Origin: Azolla caroliniana
Taxonomy: Eukaryota > Polypodiophyta
Assembly (NCBI GenBank): GCA_043228905.1
Contig: JBHGNT010000009.1
Span: forward strand, 12,090,001-12,154,000
Direction: 5' to 3'
Length of the DNA: 64,000 nt
The position numbers were made by a program, and so were the translations under genes. A model generated the notes under the pieces. It ran no database searches. It saw only the letters and a program-made list of their open reading frames with translations, and was not told the origin of the DNA. Below, piece after piece: positions 22,745 through 34,709 of the stretch (positions within the stretch are counted from its first letter, which is position 1; every line of letters begins with the position of its first letter).

Positions 22745-23134
22745 CAACGAATGGTAGTGTCTGTGCGTAATACTTAGTGGGATACCTCCCATAACCTAGT
22801 AGCGTATAAGGGAGACGGCTACAATCGAGCTCCTTAGACAGTGGACTAGCGCACGCACCATTACTCATGCCTACGCTCCTAAGGATTATAGACACACAGT
22901 GGATTAACCACAGATACGCATAGATATCAGAGAAGATGGAACTCTATTAAGATACGTCTCTTACATTCAAAATTACACGCTACCTCTATCAGACATTTTT
23001 TGCCCTTTATATACGCAGGGCAGGGTCTTTTAGCCGTTCACGCTTCCCGAGTGAACCATTTACATGCGTTACAATATTATTCTATTCCATATTACTGCGC
23101 TCTTGTCCGTCGGTTACTATTCCAGCGGAAAACA
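22745..23134 (-). repeat. 5' LTR of gypsy G6 (3' end deleted)
   Basis: Same family as 45040-45508: start TGTTTTCCGCTGGAATAGTAAC, TATA region TATATAAAGGGC near 23003-23015. The last ~75 bases of the LTR and the untranslated leader with the primer site are lost, so gag follows almost directly. Confidence 0.75.
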
Positions 23135-23480
23135 GTTGATCATTGTAGCAATAGTTATTGTGTGGTTGTTGCCTCTATAACTAAGTGTAAGTGTTAGTAG
23201 GAAGAGAGTGAACAGAGTCGTAACTCTGTAGCCGTTTGTTGACGAAGAAGAACTCAAGGTTGTTGCATTCGAGTTTCTTATATTTTACAATCCTCTTACC
23301 ATATAGTGATTTAGTTCGGAGTTCGAGGACTCCCATGGTTTTTCCCTTTGGGGTTTTCCATGTAAATATTTGTGTCTCTATATTTGTTTCTGTCGTCTTC
23401 TGTCTGTGCAATATCTCGCTGATTCCTTTGCGCCCGAACATATATTCTAGAACTAGTTGTGGCTGGTCACGATCCTGACA
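23135..23480 (+). repeat. 3' part of a fourth copia-type LTR
   Basis: The R/U5 half is recognisable by CCCATGGTTTTTCCCTTTGG and the end ...GATCCTGACA. It has no internal copia sequence next to it and starts at the edge of the G6 LTR. Confidence 0.5.
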
Positions 23481-23605
23481 TGTAGAAGATCAAGAAAACA
23501 AAGAGCCGAAGTTGTTCAATATACTCAATGAGGATGTGGACGACATGGAGCAGGACGACCTGACTGATGACGAGCGACATATTGAAAATGCTGAAGAGGA
23601 CGACT
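23481..23605 (+). pseudogene. acidic C-terminus of a gypsy post-pol gene (G5)
   Basis: A 40-codon frame ends EQDDLTDDERHIENAEEDD before TAG. It sits just upstream of a gypsy 3' LTR, as the post-pol gene does in G1 and G2, and is similarly acidic. The upstream part is missing. Confidence 0.4.
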
Positions 23606-23659
23606 AGGACTAACTATGGTGTTCGACCGTGCGAGGCACTGTCCCACGAGCGTGCCATG

Positions 23660-23881
23660 TGTTAGCTGGTCGGCTACTGACTGGTAAAGGTCGGAGTCGG
23701 GGTCAGACAAGTGGGAAAGGACAGAATTCAAATTGTAATTTTTTTGCCAAGTAAAATTAGAGTAATTTACAAAATAGAATGGTTAATATAAATTGTAGGT
23801 TCTTGCCAGACATGCAAGTGTAATATCTTGGAGAAGTCACTCATGTCGCCTATAAAAAGGGACCGAGATCATTGTATTATT
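23660..23881 (+). repeat. left part of gypsy G5 3' LTR (split by copia E)
   Basis: It starts TGTTAGCTGGTCGG after the same GGCACTGTCCCACGAGCGTGCCA block that precedes the G1 LTR. A TATA box (TATAAAAAGGG) lies near 23851. Copia E inserted right after TTATT at 23877-23881; the LTR resumes at 29372. Confidence 0.6.
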
Positions 23882-24545
23882 TGTTGGGAAACAGGTCCCT
23901 CCGGATGGGAAGGAAGAAGAGGAGTACCCGGCTACGGAGAGCCGGATGGTACAGGCCCGGTATGAACCGGATGAGGAGTACCCGGCTACGGAGAGCCGGA
24001 TGGTGCAGGCCCGGTATGAACCGGATGAGGAGTACCCGGCTACGGAGAGCCGGATGGTACAGACCCGGTGAGGACCGGATGAAGAGACATATTCATAAAT
24101 ATGTTTCTGAGAGCCCATCGAGGCTACATTTGTAAATAGCCGAAAAGTCATATTAGTATAAATATGACTTAGGGCAAACTTTTAGTAACTGTTGTTGTCA
24201 TTCTTTATCTTGTTGGTGCAAAAAGAAGAGAGAGCACGTAACGTTGTACAGAGGGAGAGAGAGAGAGAAAGAGGTCATTGCCTCTGTTGTAACCGCCGCC
24301 TGTGGCGAAGATCGTGAGTCCGAGGTCGTTGCCTCCGTGAACTCACTGTTTTGTACATTCATACATAGTGACAGTTTGCAGCCTGGGGGCTGCCGTGGTT
24401 TTTCCCTTAGTTTGGGGTTTTCCACGTTAACCTCCTGCGTATTCTTCCTCTCCTTGTGTCGTGTTTTATTTCCTGTTTTTCTGTGTATGAAAAGAATCTC
24501 GGTTGTGGCTGAGCGTTGCGCATAAGGAACGATCAGTTCCCGACA
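23882..24545 (+). repeat. 5' LTR of copia E (family L2)
   Basis: TGTTGGGAAACAGG to AGTTCCCGACA. U3 has three 54-bp units (23927-24086), then palindromes and a TATA box, a GA-rich leader and the GTGGTTTTTCCCTTAG U5 block. Confidence 0.95.
24087..24170 (+). promoter_or_regulatory. core promoter with three consecutive palindromes
   Basis: Inverted repeats lie at 24087-24104 (ACAT..ATGT arms), 24122-24141 (GGCTA..TAGCC arms) and 24145-24170 (AAGTCATAT/ATATGACTT arms). The third encloses the TATA box TATAAATA. The same trio is present in the L1, L2 and L3 LTRs. Confidence 0.65.
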
Positions 24546-24547
24546 AG

Positions 24548-24559
24548 TGGTATCAGAGC
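24548..24559 (+). promoter_or_regulatory. primer binding site (initiator Met tRNA type)
   Basis: TGGTATCAGAGC two bases after the 5' LTR end, the standard copia minus-strand primer site. Confidence 0.9.
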
Positions 24560-24577
24560 AAGAAATCGACACAGAAA

Positions 24578-27500
24578 ATGGACGAATTGTTTGGCGGCAT
24601 GTTCAAGCTCACCGGCTCCAACTATTCAGTGTGGAAGTCGAAGATGAGGGACATGCTCGTAGTTAAAGACCTCTGGCTATCGGTTCAGTTCGGGGACAAG
24701 AGACCGGACAAAATCGACGCCGCGATATGGGAGGTGATGCACATGAAGACAAAGGCATACATATGGTGCTTCATCGACATGAGCCTGTACAACAACTTCA
24801 ATGAAGAGAGCAAGGCTCATGAGCTCTGGGAGAAGATCGGCATAATGTTTCGGAACAAAAATGTTGTCAATCAAGTTTCGGTATTCTGAAAGCTAGTAAG
24901 ACTCCGGTACCAAGATGGCTCCAGCATGGCGGAGCACATGAATGCCTTCTAGGGGCTGATCCACCAGGCAACTTCATTGGAAGTACCTCTTGCCGATGAG
25001 GTACTAGCGCTACTCCTGCTCGGTTCCCTCTCGGATAGCTGGGAGACGTTGGTTGTCACTTTGGGCAACGCCGGACCGGAAGGAAAACGGTTATCCCTAG
25101 CAAGAGTAAAGTCGATCTTGCTAGATGAGGAGGCGCGTCGGAAAGACAAAGATACAAGCTCCGATTCCAAAGCGCTTCTTACCGAATTGGAACGCGGAAG
25201 ACAGAGAAACCGTAGTCCCCAGAACCGGGAGAAGTCGGGGACACGATCAAAGTCAAGGGGAAGGCCTACCTGCTTCTATTGCGGCAAGCCGGGACACTTC
25301 CAAAAGAACTGTCGGCATTTCCGTAAAGACAAGGAAACCGACGGTACCAATTCGAAGCAAACCCTGGACCGGACCGGTAAAGACCGAAACGGTAAAGACC
25401 GGAGGGGGCCGGACCGGAAGGGAACGAGGGCAATCGCGGCAAGTGAAGAAGAGTTGATGCTCATCACCGAGGAGTGTGAGATAAAACTTGCCGGCGATGA
25501 GATGACCTGGGTGATAGACTCCAGAGCGTCGTTCCACCTTACCCCGGACCAGAAATGCTTCTCATCCTATTCAGCCGGTGATCATGGCTGTGTCCGGATG
25601 GGGAATGAAGGAACATGCCGAATTGTCAGCATAGGAGACGTGTGGCTGACAACACCAACCGGAAGCAAGTTGCTGCTAAAGGATGTCCGACATGTTCCGG
25701 AAGTTCGTCTGAACTTGATATCAGTCGGTCGGCTAGATGATGAAGGCTACACGGGTAGCATCCGGAACGGTGTCATGAAGTTCAGCAAAGGTAGCCTGAT
25801 TGTGGCTCGGGCCCGGAAGGTCAACACGCTGTACCTGATGAATGCCCGGTTATGTCCGGAAGAAGTGAACGTGGCATCCGACACTGCCGGTGAGCTGTGG
25901 CACAAGAGGCTGTGTCATATGAGCGAGTAGGGGATGAAGAGGCTTGCAGACGACAACCTCATTCCAGTGAAGAACGTGCACTTAGAGAAGTGCACTGATT
26001 GTCTGGCCGGTAAGCAGAACCGGACCTCCTTCCGACCAAGGCCACCGATGAGACGTAATGCACCACTGGAGTTGGTGCATACGGATGTGTGTCAGATAGA
26101 CACGAAGTCACATGCCGGAGCGCAGTACTTCGTGACATTCATAGATGACCACAGCCGGAAGTTGTGGGCCACACCCTTGAAGACGAAGGATCAGGTGTTA
26201 TCTGTCTTCAAAGAGCTCCACGCGAGAGTGGAAAGAGAAACCGGCCGGAAGTTGAAGGTGGTTCGAGCAGATAACGGAGGAGAGTACCGGGGGCAGTTCG
26301 AGGATTACTGCCGCTCGAAGGGAATCCGGCTCGAATTTACCGTGCCGAAGACGCCGGAACTAAACTGACTGGCCGAGAGGATGAACCGGACCATAATGGA
26401 GAGGGTCCGGAGTATATGCTAGCGCATGCAAAACTACCCAAGAAGTTTTGGGTTGAGGCATTGTCGACGGCGACATATGTGATTAATAGATCACCCTCAG
26501 TACCCTTGGATGGAGACACGCTACAGAGAGTGTGGACCGGTAAGGAAGTATCCTACCGGCATCTGAAGGTGTTCGGGTGTCTCGCGTACGTGCATGTAGC
26601 TAAGGACCGGAGTGGAAAGCTAGATCCAAAGACCCGACCATGCATATTCCTCGGTTACGGTGACGATGAGTTCGGCTACCAAGTGTGGGACCCGGTCGAC
26701 AAGAAGGTATTCCGGAGTCAAGATATTATCTTCATGGAGGACAAGACGCTCGCCGACTGGGAGTCGGAGAAGAAGATAATGAACTCCGAGTCGACCGGTA
26801 AGGATAGACTCTACGATGAGCAGACCCAACCGGCAAGAGACCGGTTAGCACTCAAGGAACCAGCCGGTTACGGTGAGGATACCGAACCGGCAGAAAAAGA
26901 AGCAGAGGAAGCTGAGACCGGAACTGGCCAAGACCCTGAATCGGATTCAGATGAAGAGCAAATGGAGGAGCCGGTTACCGAAGCCCGAAGACGTAGATAT
27001 CCTCTCAGAGAGAGAAGGGCGCCCCGGAGATTTCCGGATGTAGAGCATGTTCTGCTGACCGATGAGGGGGAGCCGGAAAGCTTCGAAGAAGCGAAGGAAG
27101 ACACCCACAACCAAAAATGGTTAAGTGCCATGCAGGATGAGATGGATTCCCTGCATGAGAACCATACGTACGATTTGGTGGAGTTGCCGAAAGGAAAACG
27201 GGCACTCCGAAACAAGTGGGTGTACAAGTTGAAACCGGGAGATGCCGGCAACCCCCCGAGATACAAAGCCAGGATCATGGTGAAGGGGTTCCAGCAGAAG
27301 AAGGGCATGGACTTCGACGAGATATTTGCCCCGGTAGTAAAGATGACCTCCATCCGGACGGTGCTGAGTATAACAGCAAGCATGGACCTCGAGGTAGAGC
27401 AGCTGGACGTGAAGACGACATTCCTTCACGACAATCTCGAAGAGGAGATCTACATGCAGCAACCGGAAGGATTTGTGGAGAAAGGGAAGGAGCACCTGGT

Positions 27501-28641
27501 ATGCCGGTTGAAGAAGAGCCTGTACGGACTGAAGCAGGCTCCCCGGCAATGGTACTGGAAGTTCGACTCCTTCATGACCGATCAAGGGTAGCACAAGACG
27601 CAGGCCGATCACTGCGTGTTTGTGAAGAAGTTCGAAGGAGGGGACTTCGTGATACTCCTCCTGTACGTGGATGACATGTTGATCGTCGGACGAGACCAAG
27701 TCAAAATATGGATGCTGAAGAAGGCTCTCAACCGAACCTTCTCAATGAAAGACTTGGGTCCAGCAAGACAGATGTTGGGGATGCACATCATTCAGGACCG
27801 GTCAATGAAGCAATTATGGTTGTCACAGGAGAAGTATGTGACAAAGGTGCTTCACCGGTTCAACATGTAAGAAGCAAAACCGGTCGGATCGACACTTCTG
27901 GCAAACTGCAAGTTGTCCGGTAAGCAAAACCCGAAGACAAAAGCAGAGAAGGCGGATATGATGAAGATTCCATATGCCTTTGCCGTCGGGAGCTTGATGT
28001 ACGCAATGGTTTGTACCCGACCGGACATAGGATACGCAGTCGGAGTGGTGAGCCGGTTTATGAGCAATCCCGGCAAGGAGCACTGGAACGCGGTCAAATG
28101 GATACTCCAGTATTTGAAGGGCACTTCAAATATGTGTCTCCGATTCGGCTCTAGAAAACCTCAACTGGACGGTTTCACCGATTCGGACATGTCGGCTGAT
28201 GTGGATACCAGCCGGTCTACATCCGGGTATGTAATGACATATGCAGGGGGGGTTGTTTCGTGGCAGTCGAGGCTGTAGAAGACGGTTGCATTGTCAACCA
28301 CGGAGGCGGAGTACATGGCGGCTGTGGAAGCCGGCAAGGAAATTTTATGGATGAAGGACTTCATCGGAGAGCTCGGTAAACGGCAAGAGGAATACCGACT
28401 CTATGGCGACAGTCAAAGTGCCATCCACCTTGTTAAGAATGCGGCCTACCATTCCCGGATGAAGCATATCCAGCGGAGGTATCACTGGATCCGGGAAAGA
28501 GTAGATGACCAGGAGTTCGCACTGACGAAGATCCACACGACCGAGAACGGGTCAGATATGCTGACCAAAGTGTTGACACCCGACAAGCTGAACGCATGCC
28601 GGAAGAAGATCGGGCTGGTAAGACACCCCATGTCGGAGTGA
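24578..28641 (+). pseudogene. copia gag-pol polyprotein (element E)
   Basis: ATG at 24578 (MDELFGGMFKLTGSNYSVW) to TGA at 28639-28641, about 1350 codons with all domains in order. Gag is followed by zinc knuckle CFYCGKPGHFQKNC; then protease, integrase (WHKRLCHMSE, RADNGGEYRGQ), RT (YVDDMLIVG) and RNase H (STTEAEYMA). The protease motif is DSRAS instead of DSGAS, so its active site is lost. Seven in-frame stops are seen (about 24887, 24948, 25928, 26366, 27589, 27868 and 28276), plus a two-base insertion near 26413. It cannot make a polyprotein, yet its LTRs are nearly identical. Confidence 0.9.
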
Positions 28642-28651
28642 AGGGGGAGTT
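28642..28651 (+). promoter_or_regulatory. polypurine tract of copia E
   Basis: AGGGGGAGTT follows the stop codon directly and abuts the 3' LTR, as in element 1. Confidence 0.8.
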
Positions 28652-29371
28652 TGTTGGGAAACAGGTCCCTCCGGATGGGAAGGAAGAAGAGGAGTACCTG
28701 GCTACGGAGAGCCGGATGGTGCAGGCCCGGTATGAACCGGATGAGGAGTACCCGGCTACGGAGAACCGGATGGTGCAGGCCCGGTATGAACCGGATGAGG
28801 AGTACCCGGCTACGGAGAGCCGGATGGTGCAGGCCCGGTATGAACCGGATGAGGAGTACCCGGCTACGGAGAGCCGGATGGTACAGACCCGGTGAGGACC
28901 GGATGAAGAGACATATTCGTAAATATGTTTCTGAGAGCCCATCGAGGCTACATTTGTAAATAGCCGAAAAGTCATATTAGTATAAATATGACTTAGGGCA
29001 AACTTTTAGTAACTGTTGTTGTCATTCTTTATCTTGTTGGTGCAAAAAGAAGAGAGAGCACGTAACGTTGTACAGAGGGAGAGAGAGAGAGAGAAAGAGG
29101 TCGTTGCCTCTGTTGTAACCGCCGCCTGTGGCGAAGATCGTGAGTCCGAGGTCGTTGCCTCCGTGAACTCATTGTTTTGTACATTCATACATAGTGACAG
29201 TTTGCAGCCTGTGGGCTGCCGTGGTTTTTCCCTTAGTTTGGGGTTTTCCACGTTAACCTCCTGTGTATTCTTCCTCTCCTTGTGTTGTGTTTTATTTCCC
29301 GTTTTTCTGTGTATGAAAAGAATCTCGGTTGTGGCTGAGCGTTGCGCATAAGGAACGATCAGTTCCCGACA
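28652..29371 (+). repeat. 3' LTR of copia E
   Basis: Same ends as the 5' LTR but 56 bp longer: four 54-bp U3 units (28697-28912) instead of three, and one extra GA in the leader. Confidence 0.95.
28697..28912 (+). repeat. 54-bp U3 minisatellite, four units
   Basis: Units of 54 bp with CCGGCTACGGAGAGCCGGAT followed by a GGCCCGGTATGAACC block; the last is degenerate. Units within one LTR are nearly identical. An open frame of 18-residue repeats crosses it because 54 is divisible by three. Confidence 0.9.
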
Positions 29372-29376
29372 TTATT

Positions 29377-30303
29377 ATCGTTCTGTTCTGGTTTAATATA
29401 ATTTTGGTAGTTAGAGTATCTATTGTGTCGACTATTCTGTTTTATATTATATCATTGTGTCAGATGTTCGAATTTGGTCTCTGCTACATAGATTATGTTA
29501 TAGCTAAATAGTTGATCCGGATTGTGTGTTCTAATTCTAGTAATTAGATTTTGTGTGACCATTGTTACATAAAGTTCTGAGTAAGGAACTAGCATAGACA
29601 AATACCATATCTCCAACCATAAGCTTCTTGATAGAACGGTTTTGAAAGTATAAACGTTCGACTTGTGTCTGTTGGTTGTTGGTAGGGACAACAATATACC
29701 TCGTGGAGTCATATCTCTCTGGAATGTTAATGATTACCCATGTTGTGATATGTATTAATGTTCCAGTATCAGTATCAAGCCTACAATTACTACATTCTTG
29801 TTTAATAATGTGGGGATTAAAACGAAACCCATACGAAGTTTGTCATCGAGGATTTAAAAAAGGAGAGTTCAAGATTTGGTGGAAAGCAAAGACAATCAAG
29901 GAGATCTTGACTCTCTTGTGGCAAAGGCAAGAAAATGAAAGATACAATCCATGTTGATCTGTCTAATTATAATTAAGTTGTAGACACTTAAAAATTAGTT
30001 TATTAATAATATACACTTTAATAATCAATATATAAATAATTTTAGAGCACCTCTCCCCACCCTAAAATAGTCAGTTGTTGCTTTCACTAAGAGTATCTCT
30101 CCCATAGATCAAGAACACATAAGGTCCCATAGGTCAAAATTGCCCTCTTTATGGACAAAAAAAAGCTCTAAATTCTAAATTTTGCACCCCAAAAAAGTTT
30201 GTTGTTGCTTTGACTAAGAAGACATCTCCCCACCCTCCCACCATTAGTATGTGCGATATCCAAATGTTCTAATGTAACTTTTTTCTAAAATATGTATGCA
30301 CAT
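29377..30303. other. rest of G5 LTR, then unassigned AT-rich sequence
   Basis: 29372 to about 29570 continues the G5 LTR beyond the insertion of E. After it, 29676-29957 holds a 93-codon forward frame (GLKRNPYEVCHRGFKKGEF) that I do not recognise. At 30060-30240 two imperfect copies of a GTTGTTGCTTTxACTAAGA-containing stretch are seen, with CTCCCCACCC nearby. No gene is supported. Confidence 0.35.
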
Positions 30304-30872
30304 TGTGGAGAATAGCGTGGAATATTGCTCGGCCACATCCGAGTCTTGAATCACTTCAATGAGAATGAAATATAGAAATGGGAAGTAGAGAGTACATAGA
30401 ATGTTTACGTGGAAAACCCTAATGGAAAAAAACCACGGGAGCCCACAGACTCTAAGATATCACTATATATAGGAAAGATACAATTAGAGACTCGGAGGCA
30501 ACGACCTCAAGCTCTGTATCTTCGCCAACCGGCAGTTACAATAGAGTCTAATTGTGTATCTCCTCTCTCTCTATACAACAACAACAATATGACAACAATA
30601 TAAGAACAACTCATAAAGTGATTGCCCTAAGTCATATTTATACTTATATGAACTTAGGGCTATTTACAAATATAGCCTCAATAGGCTTACTCAAAACATA
30701 TTTACAAATATGTCTTCTCTTTCAGTTCTCACTAGGTCCATCCGATCCGGTTTCCAGATCTCTTCTGGTTCTCACCGGGTCCATCAGTTCTGGTTTCTAG
30801 GTCTCTTCTGGTTCTCACCGGGTACTCTTCATTCATAATCGGTTCCCATCCGGAGAGATCAACTTCCCAACA
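30304..30872 (-). repeat. 3' LTR of copia M (family L3)
   Basis: 569 bp; minus-strand sense TGTTGGGAAG to ...TATTCTCCACA. The U3 (about 30720-30835) has two more copies of a roughly 50-bp CCGGTTCTC-containing unit than the 5' LTR. Confidence 0.9.
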
Positions 30873-30882
30873 ATCTCCCCCT

Positions 30883-33800
30883 TCACTCCATCATGGCATA
30901 TCTCATCAGCCCGATCAGCTTTCAGCATGTGTCCTGCTTGTCGGTTGTCAACACATTGGTCAACATATCCGACCCGTTCTCCTCCATGTGGATCTTCATC
31001 AGCACGAACACTAGATCTTCTACTCTCTCCTGGATCTAGTGGTACCTCCGCTGGATATGTTTCGTCCAGGAATGGTAGGCTGTGTTCTTTGCAAGGTGGA
31101 TGGCACTTTGATTGTCGCGGTAGAGCCGATATTCGTCCTGTTGGATCCCTAGCTCTCCGATGAAGTCATTCATCCAGATTATCTCCTTGTTGACTTCCAC
31201 AATTGTCATGTACTCCGCCTCCGTGGTTGACAACGCAACCGTCTTCTACAGCCTCGATTGCCACGAAACAACTCCCCTTGCATAAGTCATGACATATCCG
31301 GATGTTAACCGGCTGGTATCCGCATCAACAGACATATCCGAATCTATGAATCCGTCAAGTTGGGGATTACTAGAGGTGAACCAGAGGCACATACTCGAGG
31401 TGCCTTTCAAATACCGAAGTATCCACTTGACCGCGTTCCAATGCTCATTTTAGGGATTGCTCATGAACCGGCTCACCACTCTGATCGCATATCCGATAAG
31501 CGGCCGGGTACATACCATCGCATACATCGAGCTTCCGACGGCAGAGGTATATGGTATTTGCATCATGTCCATCTTCTCTGCCTTGGTCCTCGGGCTTTGT
31601 TTTCCGGGTAGCTTGCAGTTTGTCAGAAGTGTTGATCTGACCGGTTTTGCCTTCAACATGTGAAACCGTTGAAGCACCTTTGTCACGTACTTCTCCTGTG
31701 ACAACCACAACAACTTCTTCAACCGGTCCCAAATGATGTGCATTCCCAATATCTCTCTTGCCGAACCCAAGTCTTCCATTTAGAAGGTCCAGTTCTGAGC
31801 CTTCTTCAGCATCCGAATCTTGCCTTGGTCTCATCTGAAGATCAACATATCATCCACATATAGGAGGAGTATCAGGAAATCTTCTCCATCAAATTTCTTC
31901 ACAAACACCTAGTGATCGGCCTATGTCTTGTGGTACCCTTGGTCGGTCATGAAGGACTCGAACTTCCGGTACCATTGCCGGGGAGCTTGCTTCAATCCGT
32001 ATAAGCTTTTCTTCAGCCGGCACACCAGGTGCTCCTTCCCTTTCTTCTCAAATCCTTCTGGTTGATGGATGTAGATCTCTTCTTCGAGGTCGCCATGTAG
32101 GAATGTAGTCTTGACGTCCAGTTGCTCTACCTCGAGGTCCATGCTTGCCACTATCCCTAATACTATCTGGATGGATGTCATCTTTAAAACCAGGGCAAAG
32201 ATCTCATTGAAATCCACTGCTTTGTTTTGTTGGAACCCCTTCACCACGATCCGGGCTTTGTATCTCGGTGGGTTTACGGCATCTCCCGGTTTCAGCTCGT
32301 ACAACCACTTGTTCCGGAGTGCCCTCTTTCCTTTCGGCAACTCCGTCAGTTCATACGTGTGGTTCTCATGTAGGGAATCCATCTCATCCTGCATGGAACT
32401 CAACCACTTGGGGCTGTGGATGTCTCTCTTTGCTTCTTCGAAGCTTTCCGGCTCCCCCTCATCGGTTAGCAACACATGCTCTGCATCCGGAAATCTCTGG
32501 GGGGCTTGTTCTCTCTCGGAGAGGATATCTTCGTCCTTGGTTTTTGACCGATTCCTCCGTTTGTTCCTAATCCGAATCTATGAAGACTATGTCCCCACTC
32601 AGGAACACCTTCTTGTTAACCAAATCCCACACCCGGTAACCGAACTCATCATCACCGTATCCAAGGAATATGCATGGCCTAGACTTAAGATCCAACTTTT
32701 CTCTCTTGTCCTTTGCAACATGCACATATGCGAGATACCCGAACACCTTTAGATGCCGGTAAGACATGTCCTTACTGGTCCATACTCTTTGTGGTGTGTC
32801 TCCGTCCAAGGGTACCAAGGGTGATCTGTTTATCACGTAAGTCGTCGTCGTCAGCGCCTCAACCCAAAATGTCTTGGGTAACTTGGCATGTGCTAGCATG
32901 TTGTAGACTCTCTCCATTATGGTTTGGTTTATCCGTTCAGCCATCCCGTTTAGTTCAGGCATCTTCAGCAGTAAATTCAAGGCGGATTCCCTTCAACTGG
33001 TAGTACTCCTCGAACTGCCCCCGATATTCTCCTCTGTTGTCTGCTCGAACCGCCTTCAACTTCTAGCCAGTTTCTCTTTCCACTCTCGCATGTAGCTCCT
33101 TGAAAACGGATAACACCTGATCCTTCGTCTTCAACGGTGGGACCCACAACTTCCGGTTGTGGTAATCTACGAATGTCACGAAGTACTACGATCCGACATG
33201 TGACTTCATGTCCACTTGACGGACATCGGTATGCACCAGCTCCACTGGTGCATTCTGTCTCATTGGTGGTCTTGACCGGAAGGAGGTTCAGGTTTGCTTG
33301 CCGGCCAAGGAATCAATGCACTTCTCAAGTTGCACGTCCTTCATCGGAATGAGATTATCTTCGGCAAGTCTCTTCATTCCCGACATATCTGAGCATTCAT
33401 CAAGTATAATGTGTTGACCTTCCAGGCTCAAGCCACTATTAGGCCCCCTTTGTTGAACTTCATGACTCCGTTCCCGAGCCACAATCAGGCTCCCTTTGCT
33501 GAACTTCATAACACCGTTCCGGATGCTACCCGTGTAGCCTTCATCATCTAGCCGACCGGTTGATATCAGGTTCAGTCGAACCTACGGAATGTGTTGGACA
33601 TCCTTCAGCAGCAACCTACATCCGGTTGATGTCGTCAACAACACATCTCCTATGCCGATAATTCGGCATGTACTTTCATTCCCCATCCGGACACAACCGT
33701 GATCACCTACTGTGTAGGATGAGAAGCATTTCCGATCCGGTGTCAGGTGGAATGATGCTCCGGAATCGACAACCCACGTTGTCTCATCGCCGACAAGGTT

Positions 33801-34680
33801 TAACTCATTCTCCTCAGTAATGAGCATCATTATCTTTTCAGTTGTCGCGATCGCCAACGTTCCTTTCTGATCCAGGCCTCTCTGGTCCGAACCGTTTCGG
33901 TCCAAACTCTTCTTCGAATCAGTAGTGCCAGTTTCTTTCTCTTTCCGGAAACGCCAACAGTTCTTCTGGAAATGCCTCAACTTCCTGAAGTAGAAGCAAG
34001 TACGCCTCCCCATTGACTTCGACCTCGTCCCGGATTTTTCTTGGTTTTGGGGGCTCCGATACCGGCGTCTTCCCCAGTTGTGGTCATATTCCGTGACCAA
34101 AGCCTTCGGATCGGTTCCGGACTCCCGGTCCTTCCGGTTAGTTTGACTTGACTCTTGCTAGGGACAATTGTTTTCCTTCTGGCCCGGCGTTGCCCAACGT
34201 GACCACTAGCGTCTCCCAACTATTCGGGAGGGAACCAAGCAGGAGTAATGCGAGTACCTCATCGGCGAGAGGTACTTCCAACGAGGTGGCTTGGTGTATT
34301 AGCCCCTGGAAGGCATTCATGTGCTCCGCCATACTGGAGCCGTCATGGTACCAGAGCCTCGCTAGCTTCCGGAATACCGAAACCGGATTGACGGCATTCT
34401 TGTTCTGGAACATGATGCCGATCTTCTCCCAGAGTTCATGAGCCTTGCTCTCTTCATTGAAGTTGTTGTATAGGCTCATGTTGATGAAGCACATGATACA
34501 TGTTGTTGTCTTCATGTGCATCAGCTCCCACAGTGTGGCGTCGATCTTATCCAGTCTCTTGTCCCCGAACTGAACCGGCAACCAAAGATCTTTAACCACC
34601 AGAATATCCCTCATCTTCGACTTCCACACTGAGTAGTTGGAACTAGTGAGCTTGAACATGCCGTTGAACGAATCTTCCAT
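30883..34680 (-). pseudogene. copia gag-pol polyprotein (element M)
   Basis: ATG at 34680 (MEDSFNGMFKLTSSNYSVW) to TGA at 30883-30885. Gag, protease (DSGASFHLT, intact motif), integrase, RT and RNase H (STTEAEYM) are all traceable. The knuckle reads CFYFRKLRHFQKNC, so the second Cys is lost. Integrase is badly damaged near 33000-33420 by stops, deletions and an internal repeat. More stops and shifts occur in RT and RNase H (31780, 31834, 31921 region). No functional product is expected. Confidence 0.85.
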
Positions 34681-34709
34681 TTCCTGTGTTGTTCGCTCTG
34701 ATACCAGAT

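Larger units (their letters stand above)
19289..23134 (-). mobile_element. gypsy element G6, 5' half
   Basis: Reverse-strand gypsy of the G1/G2 family with truncated 5' LTR, gag, protease, RT and the start of RNase H. The RNase H end, integrase, post-pol gene and 3' LTR are missing at the fusion with copia P. The outer LTR end is TGTTTTCCGC at 23134. Confidence 0.8.
23882..29371 (+). mobile_element. complete copia element E with TSD ttatt
   Basis: Two LTRs (664 and 720 bp), primer site, one degenerate gag-pol region and polypurine tract, flanked by TTATT at 23877-23881 and 29372-29376. Apart from one 54-bp unit and a GA dinucleotide the LTRs differ at only about nine to ten positions, mostly transitions, so insertion is recent relative to M (TSD cacat), whose LTRs differ more. 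Confidence 0.95.

Noticed and set aside
23135-23480. 5' LTR of copia P displaced by G6
   Set aside because: Its U5 and end (GATCCTGACA) do not match the L3 LTR at 17018-17622 (TATTCTCCA).
28596-28895. Open frame of 18-residue repeats (EEYPATESRMVQARYEPD type) as a repeat-protein gene
   Set aside because: It lies over the pol end and U3 minisatellite; the 54-bp unit is a multiple of three, so an open frame is expected without selection.
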